The notes under the pieces: model-generated
Told to the model about the DNA's origin: nothing
The model's database searches: none
What the model saw: only the letters and a program-made list of their open reading frames with translations
Assembly (NCBI RefSeq): GCF_027595985.1
Contig: NC_073302.1
Coordinates: 218,928,354-218,992,353, forward strand
DNA: 64,000 nucleotides
Direction: 5' to 3'
From: Sorex araneus
Taxonomy: Eukaryota > Chordata > Mammalia > Eulipotyphla > Soricidae
Position numbers and translations under genes: made by a program
Shown here: in pieces, positions 57,901 to 64,000 of the stretch
How positions within the stretch are numbered: the first letter of the stretch is position 1
Layout of the letters: every line of letters begins with the position of its first letter

Positions 57901-59369
57901 TTCAGATTACAAAAAGTAGTTTCACTGGCAAGACCTACTTTACAATACTCATTCCATGGACAAAGTGGTCTCCATTTGCAGAGGAAGTAGTTATCATTCA
58001 GCATGAAAAGGATGGAAAGTCATGCTATTCTAAAGTATTTTTATCTGGAAATGATACATAAAATTATAATTTAATTTCTTAGGCCAGTGGCAGCAACACA
58101 GGCTCAGAAGTTCTGAAATGTTTGGAAGAGAAGGGGATTGCAGAGTAAGCAGTCATAATATGCCCCACAATAACGAGTTCATTTTATTATAAAAATAGTA
58201 GGATCAGAATGAACCATGAAGTTAGGTCAAGATATTTTAGCCTAACCTGATAAACAGCAGGGACCATTGTAGCTCTGAAAAGAAATATCATCTACAAGTA
58301 CATTTATCTCTTTTATCCTATCATCAAAAAGCATACAATCATTTATTTTGTGCACTAAATGTCTTCAATGATTTCTATGGTAGTGGAAGTAGTAGAAACA
58401 GAAGTGAAAGATTTATCCGGAAAGCACTTACGTTTATTATAATGACTCCTCTTCGTTCTGCTTCTTAATTAAGTTTAGTGCACTAAGTGTCCATTAATAT
58501 TTCATGATAAGAAACTTTTTTTTAATAGTAAATCTCACTTCTTCATTCAGTCAATGAATATTTACAAAGTTTCTCTATGTGAAATGCATTGTTCTCTATG
58601 TAGAAAACTGGGGGTTTAGTTGAGGAAAATAAGACCACAGTCTTAATAAGTTAGATTCTTGAATTATTTGTTAATTTTTTGATTAAAAAATAATGATTGG
58701 ACTTTTAAAAATTATTTTCTCTTAAAGTAATTTTCTTTAAAATGTTGACACATTACAATGACCATTTTGTTGCTGCTTATGTAGAAAAGAAAAAGAATGA
58801 AGTTCAAAGAAAGCTTTACTGTCAGAATCTTTACTTTCATTTTAAATAAATACATTTTCTAACATGACTCAGAGTTTAAAACATGTTATTTATGCCTTTC
58901 AGTCACTTCTTCCTAAGAAGAAAGGGAAAACATATTAGAATTAAAAAGCAATAATTTAGTAGCATTTAATAACTACCACTGAGTAGCTTTAATCACTTAA
59001 CCTTATGATTAACAAAGGCCTTTTTAAAAAGGCATTTATGAGTAACAGGCACTCAAAAACATTTATTATGTCAAGTACATGGAATCAAACAAAATAAATC
59101 TCACCTCTAGTCTGCTGATGCATTATCACAAACTTTTAATAAAACATTAAATGCAAATAAATAAAGCATGTACCTTGGTAACAAATTATATAAAATAAAG
59201 TTAGATGAAATAGGAATCTAGAAAATAAAATTAAGCTGCAATTCAACAGTTCTAATATCTCTGATTTGAATGCTTAAGTATAAACTTTAGACTTGAAGTT
59301 AAACTAAATTTATCTGTAACAAATTTCAATAATATTTTCAAGGTGCGAGAGAAATTCTCCAAATCACAA
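54966..59369. other. AT-rich intergenic DNA
   Basis: No host gene recognised. An old SOR scrap is at about 55690-55800 and a (TG)n tract at 55803-55842. The 107-codon frame at 55124-55447 has no recognisable domain. Confidence 0.5.
55690..55800 (+). mobile_element. Decayed SOR SINE
   Basis: GATTGAACAGGGTTTAAGAC, CTTAGCTTGCACAATACTGG, GAGCACTGCCAGAAGGGTGG in order. Confidence 0.6.
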
Positions 59370-59371
59370 TA

Positions 59372-59545
59372 TCCAGGACCAGAGAGATAGTACAGCAAGT
59401 GGGGCGCTTGGCTTGCATGCACCAGAGCTGAGTTTGATGCCTGGCACTGCACCTGTCTTGCAAGTCTCCCGGGATGATCCCTGTTGCACAGCAGGTATCA
59501 GCCCTCAGTACAGCCAGATGTGGCTCCAAAACAAAAATAATTATA
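59372..59545 (+). mobile_element. Old SOR SINE
   Basis: CCAGGACCAGAGAGATAGTA, TGAGTTTGATGCCTGGCACT, CCAGATGTGGCTCCAAAACA. Confidence 0.85.
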
Positions 59546-60462
59546 ATACCCAGAATTCATAAGATTCATCTTAGAATTTATATTTGTATCTAAATGTGTC
59601 ATAACTTAAATTTAGTCACAACAAAAGAATTACAAAAACAGAATTTTTAAATATTGTCCAGTATATAATCTTGTCCTGATTCCAAGCGAGCTATACAGAA
59701 TGGAAGTTGACCCAGGCCAAGGATTGAGGCACCATGATCAAGGAAGCTACCACTTAATTAGTTCTTGTCCTTCATATCCATGAATTTAATTTTGGGCTGA
59801 ATTTTTTTTTCTGATTTAACGTAGCTCAGATGTTTCTCACAAGCTTAAGCACCTGCCAGAGGAGTAGGAATATGGCTGTTCAACTCGGATAGCGTGTCTC
59901 TGCACTACATGACTCCCAATTTTCTATGAGCATAATATATGCTTATTCTTATGAGTAGATATTCTAAGAGCATAAAATGACACATGCCAATCTCTTTGTA
60001 ACCCAAGTCCCAAACTTACAGGTCTTAAATTTTACAACATTTATTGTTCAAATCTACTACACAGGGTCCATATAATAAGTGGATAGGACTTGAACTATAT
60101 TTCTCATTAAGAGAAGTAACAAATAATTTGTAGTAATTCAAAAAAGTCTAACAGAGAAGTTCAAAATGTATTCACTCATTTAAAATACAGGTAACTGCTA
60201 TCAAACTTTATATTTCTAAATTTTAATATTTCTTCCTGATGCCTATAGGTTTTGAAAATATCATGAGGAGCCTCCAGTACGATTCTTACTCAGAAGTTTC
60301 CCCATAACTATGTTTCAAGTGAGAATGCAAATAGTCTTGCTACAGCTATTTTGTGCATGAGTGTGTGTGTGTGTGTCCTGCAAAAGCTATAAAAACAGTT
60401 CCTGAAATTCTTAATGATTCTAAAATTTAACCTATAGGTTGTGAATAAATTTTCAGAATGGC
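59546..60462. other. AT-rich intergenic DNA with a (TG)n tract
   Basis: (TG)n at about 60358-60376. Nothing else recognised. Confidence 0.5.
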
Positions 60463-60755
60463 ATTATTTTAGTCTACTCAGGCTGCAATGACAGAAATCA
60501 TAAAATGGGTATCTCAAACAACAGATTTTTATCTCTTATAGATCTGTAGTTTCGGAAGTTGAAAATTTAGGGACTTGGCAGATTCAGTATCTGCTAAGAG
60601 TATGCCTCCTACGCATCTTTTCACTGTGTCCTCACATGGCAGAGGAGCTTTCTGAGGGTTCTATGATACCACTTAATACCATTCATGGGAGTTCTAGTCT
60701 GTCTGTCAATACTCAAAGGTCCTATCTTTCAATACCATCACTACTGTGTTGCTAT
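60463..60755 (-). mobile_element. MaLR LTR remnant, antisense
   Basis: Plus-strand landmarks in the order expected for an antisense MST/MLT1-type LTR: AGTCTACTCAGGCTGCAATG, TCTGTAGTTTCGGAAG, CACTGTGTCCTCACATGGCA, ACCATTCATGGGAG and CAATACCATCAC. Old and diverged. Confidence 0.7.
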
Positions 60756-61624
60756 TTCAATAGTTGAATTATTATTACTAATTTTCTATCTATAAGTAAC
60801 TATAATCAAACCACATCAGTAATGCTTGAGGGCCTTCACGGCTCGCTCTAGAGTGCTCAGAAGATGGATCAAACTGGAGTTGACCGTATGTAAGACATGC
60901 ATCTTAAACCCTGCTCTATGTATCCTGGCATCAGACCTTCTTTAGCCACCTTTTTTTTGCTTCTTTATCCCTTTTACTTTGGGTTGTAACATTCACGTGG
61001 ACTCATTCTTACTTGATTTTGCAGTTGATCGAGTCAGAGAAGAAAATTAGACAAAATCTGGGCCATTTGATTTCTCTTTCCTAGAAATTAAGAAAGTGAT
61101 TTTGACCTGATTTGAAACTGATTTGTTCACTCTGACTTGTTTTTCAAAGACATTAAGTACAAAGAGATACAATGCTGTGAGTGGGGTTCCTGGTATAAAG
61201 ATAAAGTTTATTGTTAGAAGGCAAATTTATTTTTCTGAGAAAAGTAGGAATGAAAGCCCATGTACAGAAAGAAGTAAGCTATTTGGAGGAAGGAATTCTT
61301 AGACCATTTTCATTTCCTTTTCCACTCCCTCTAGTGAAAGCATTTTTAACAGGGGCACTATAACTCACTAAAGAACTATCAGTTCTTGATGGTAAGGAAG
61401 CAACAAAAGCATCTTAGTATTTGCAATGACTTTTGGCTTTCTAAAACAACAATAACTTATAAAATCTTTAGTGTTAATATTTTAGAAAAGTCAATAATTA
61501 TCTGGCATCTAAAATACTCCTTATGAGGATAAGAATAAAAAAGTGGAATTCATTAAATTTATAATATGCAGTTTACTTAATTAACAATAATTATTAACTT
61601 AGAGTCTATACCAAGTTTGTTTCC
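60756..61624. other. Intergenic DNA
   Basis: Nothing recognised. Confidence 0.5.
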
Positions 61625-61640
61625 AGGCACTGGAGATTTA

Positions 61641-61769
61641 TTTATTTATTTTTTTATTTTTAGTTTTAACATTTTTTTTTAATTTTTTATTGTGGAAAGT
61701 TACAAAGTTACAAAGTTTTCAGGTTTAAATCTCAGTTATACAATGCTCGAATACCCATCCCTTCACCAG
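61641..61769 (-). mobile_element. Very short L1 3' end (subfamily A) with duplication
   Basis: AGGCACTGGAGATTTA at 61625-61640 and 61770-61785 flanks a 129-bp insertion. It consists of a T-rich tail complement and the last part of the subfamily-A 3' UTR (TGTGGAAAGTTACAAAG, CTCAGTTATACAATGCTCGA). An extreme 5' truncation. Confidence 0.95.
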
Positions 61770-62084
61770 AGGCACTGGAGATTTAAAAGGCCAAAAATAA
61801 AACAGGAAAATTATGGTTCCCGGTGAAACCATCAAATTGTGTAAAACATCCTAACATATTTAATACATTTTATTTTTTTAGCTAATTTGTTATTTAAAAG
61901 TATAGAATGTTTAACTAAAGTAATGATATATCCTGTCAGATAACTAAATATAATCATATCTTACATGATTTCATTGCCTTTAATGATCACAACTACAATT
62001 TATTGAACACAGTACATGCCAAAAAATTAGCATTAATTATCTAAAATCTTCCCTAAAAGTAACAGGATTAAATTAAAAATTTTT

Positions 62085-62265
62085 TCTAGACCCAGAGAGA
62101 CAGAACAATGGTTAAGGTGCTTGCCTTGCACAAGGCCAACCCACGTTTGATCTCTTGACATCCCCTATGGTTCCCTGAGCAATGCCAGAAGTGGTTCATG
62201 AATAGAGAGCCAGGAGAAACCTCTGAGCATCTCCAGGTATAGCCCAAGAACAAACAAAAAATTAT
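62085..62265 (+). mobile_element. SOR SINE
   Basis: GACCCAGAGAGACAGAACAA, CTTGCCTTGCACAAGGCCAA, CACGTTTGATCTCTTGACAT, GAGAGCCAGGAGAAACCTCT and an ACAAACAAAAAA tail. Confidence 0.87.
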
Positions 62266-62599
62266 AATTAAAAGATAGATAAATTGATTGTACAAAAGAC
62301 CTTATAGCTAACTTCCTTAAGACCTCACAACTAGTAAATAAAGGAACTAAACACTAAAAATCTTTTCTAATATAATAAACTGCATTTTGCATGGCTAAGC
62401 ACTACACTAAAAGATAAGTAAATTGTGCCCACATATGAACTACTATTAAAATGCAGCAATAAGGACATGAAATTATAAGTATACTTTATCATTATTCAAT
62501 TAATAAAGTACGATTAAATGTAAGAAAACCTAGGTATGGATACATTTTTTGTAATCCTATAACCTCAAAAGATAGAGTCAGAAGTATGCAGAACATTGA

Positions 62600-64000
62600 A
62601 AGAGGGAAATAATTACTGACAAAGAAATCAAAATGGTGGTTAAAAATCTCCATACAAAACCCCAAGTCCTGATGAGTTTACATATGAATTCTGACTAACT
62701 TTCAAATGAAATCTTACTACTTCCTATCCTTCTCACACTCTTTCAGAAAGTTAAAGAACCAAGAATCCTCCCTTTTTTTTTTTAGGCCAATATTACCCTG
62801 CTACCAAAAAATGAAAAAAAAGACAGTGATGTCATTAAGAAAGAAATATAGAGACCAATACCTCTGATGAACATAGATGCAAAGAGCCACAACAAATTCT
62901 TAGTGAACTGAGTCTAACAATACATTACAAGGATCACACTCTATAATGAAATTAATTTATCCCACAAATATATAGTTACAAATAGCCAGTGCAACACAAA
63001 AAAATCAATTCAAGGAAACATAAAACGATGCACATGTAAACAGATGCAGAGAAAAAATTTAAAAATCTAACACCCATAACCAAAATCCTCAACAAAATAG
63101 TGAGCGATAAGATAAATTTTCCTCAATATAGTGAAAACATTTTACCAAACCCACAGGTGTCACCACCCTCAATGTTGAAAAACTGAAGCCCTTTCCTATA
63201 AGACCAGAAACAAAGACAACAATGACTACTCTCACAATTATTCAGCATAGTATTAGAAATCCTTACCATAGCAATTAGACAAGGAATAAATGTCAAGGAC
63301 ATCCATATTGGAAAATAAGTTGAGCTACCACTATTTGCAGATAAAATATTATACCAAAAATACTAAGAACTTACCAAAAAAACATGGAAACAATAAACCT
63401 GTAAAGTGGTAGACCAGAAAAATCAGTGTTCTGAAATTCATGGCACATCTATATGTGTCCAATGAAGTAGATGGGAGAGATTTTTTAAATCTCATTTATA
63501 ATTATGCCAAAAAATCAACAATTTGGAAATCAACAAAGGAGGTAAACAACTTCTACAAGTAAAACTATAAGCCACTATTAATGGAAATAAAAGGAGACAC
63601 AAGGGAACAGAAAAATACCTCCTATTCAAGGATTGAAGGAATGAGTATAATTAAAATGACTATCCTATGCAAGCACTATATGGATTCAATTCAGTCTCCA
63701 TAAAACCACTCACTGAATTTCAAAAGATCAAATGCTATTAAAATATATATGTAATGATAAAACTCTCAGAACAGAAATTCTGGAAAAGTGAAGATGGGAG
63801 ATGTTTATTTTTACAAATTTACATTACACTATAAAGCTATACTAATCAAGATTGTGTGGTACTAGAATAAAGACAAATTCTTAGACCAACAGACTAGACT
63901 TGAGAACCCAAAGAGACATCACCAGTTACACAGACATTTCTCTTTGACAAAGTATCTAAGAGTATGGATATTCATGAAGCAAGGAAAAATTCAACAAGTT
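62600..64000 (+). mobile_element. Old L1 ORF2 running off the window end
   Basis: Plus-strand L1 reverse-transcriptase region: CAATACCTCTGATGAACATA, TTCAGCATAGTATTAGAAAT, ACCATAGCAATTAGACAAGG and AAGCTATACTAATCAAGATT are standard ORF2 phrases in order. Many frameshifts. Confidence 0.8.

Noticed and set aside
1..64000. CRISPR arrays, operons or phage-like systems
   Set aside because: No regularly spaced repeats, no clustered coding frames; composition and repeats are those of a mammalian genome.

Overview
The window is mammalian nuclear DNA from a shrew, almost certainly the common shrew Sorex araneus or a close relative. The main reason is the many copies of a tRNA-headed SINE with the SOR-type sequence (A box TAGCACAGCGGG, B box GGTTCGATCCC, body ending GTGACCCAAAAAGC, A-rich tail). 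A second reason is an RTE-clade LINE of the type I remember as RTE1_Sar. I find no intact host protein-coding gene, no conventional RNA gene and no prokaryotic feature. Nearly all open frames are chance frames or lie inside transposable elements.

Layout. 1-14.5 kb: AT-rich intergenic DNA with SOR SINEs, old L1 remnants on both strands, one MaLR LTR, an unclassified GC-richer repeat (6.0-7.2 kb) and SINEs with RTE-type tails. 14.6-15.1 kb: a decayed copy of VAV3 exon 1 with a splice-donor-like end. 16.2-20.1 kb: clustered L1 3' ends and a 5S rRNA-derived insertion. 20-27 kb: more SINEs and a probable solo LTR. 27.4-31.0 kb: a processed PARL pseudogene split by a solo LTR (itself carrying a young SOR SINE) and by a young 5'-truncated L1. 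31-34.5 kb: intergenic. 34.5-50.4 kb: one full-length antisense L1 with matching target-site duplications 15.9 kb apart. It holds an LTR, another L1 3' end, an RTE LINE, a 7.3-kb endogenous retrovirus and a SOR SINE. 50.4-64 kb: intergenic DNA with SINEs, a MaLR LTR and an L1 running off the end.

Two retrotransposition systems are visible. L1 supplies the machinery for poly(A)-tailed SOR SINEs and processed pseudogenes. A second group of repeats, some with a SOR head and some about 600 bp without one, ends not in poly(A) but in a stretch collinear with the 3' coding end of the RTE element at 38.2-40.0 kb. This is followed by CAGTGA or GAT microsatellite tails, and it suggests mobilisation by the RTE LINE.

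The retrovirus (41274-48560, minus strand) has two LTRs differing at two positions, 6-bp target duplications, a lysine-tRNA-like primer site, betaretrovirus-like gag/pro/pol remnants and a gammaretrovirus-type env. It is recent but broken by deletions, frameshifts and substitutions at catalytic positions. All family assignments come from reading the sequence and from memory; no database search was possible.
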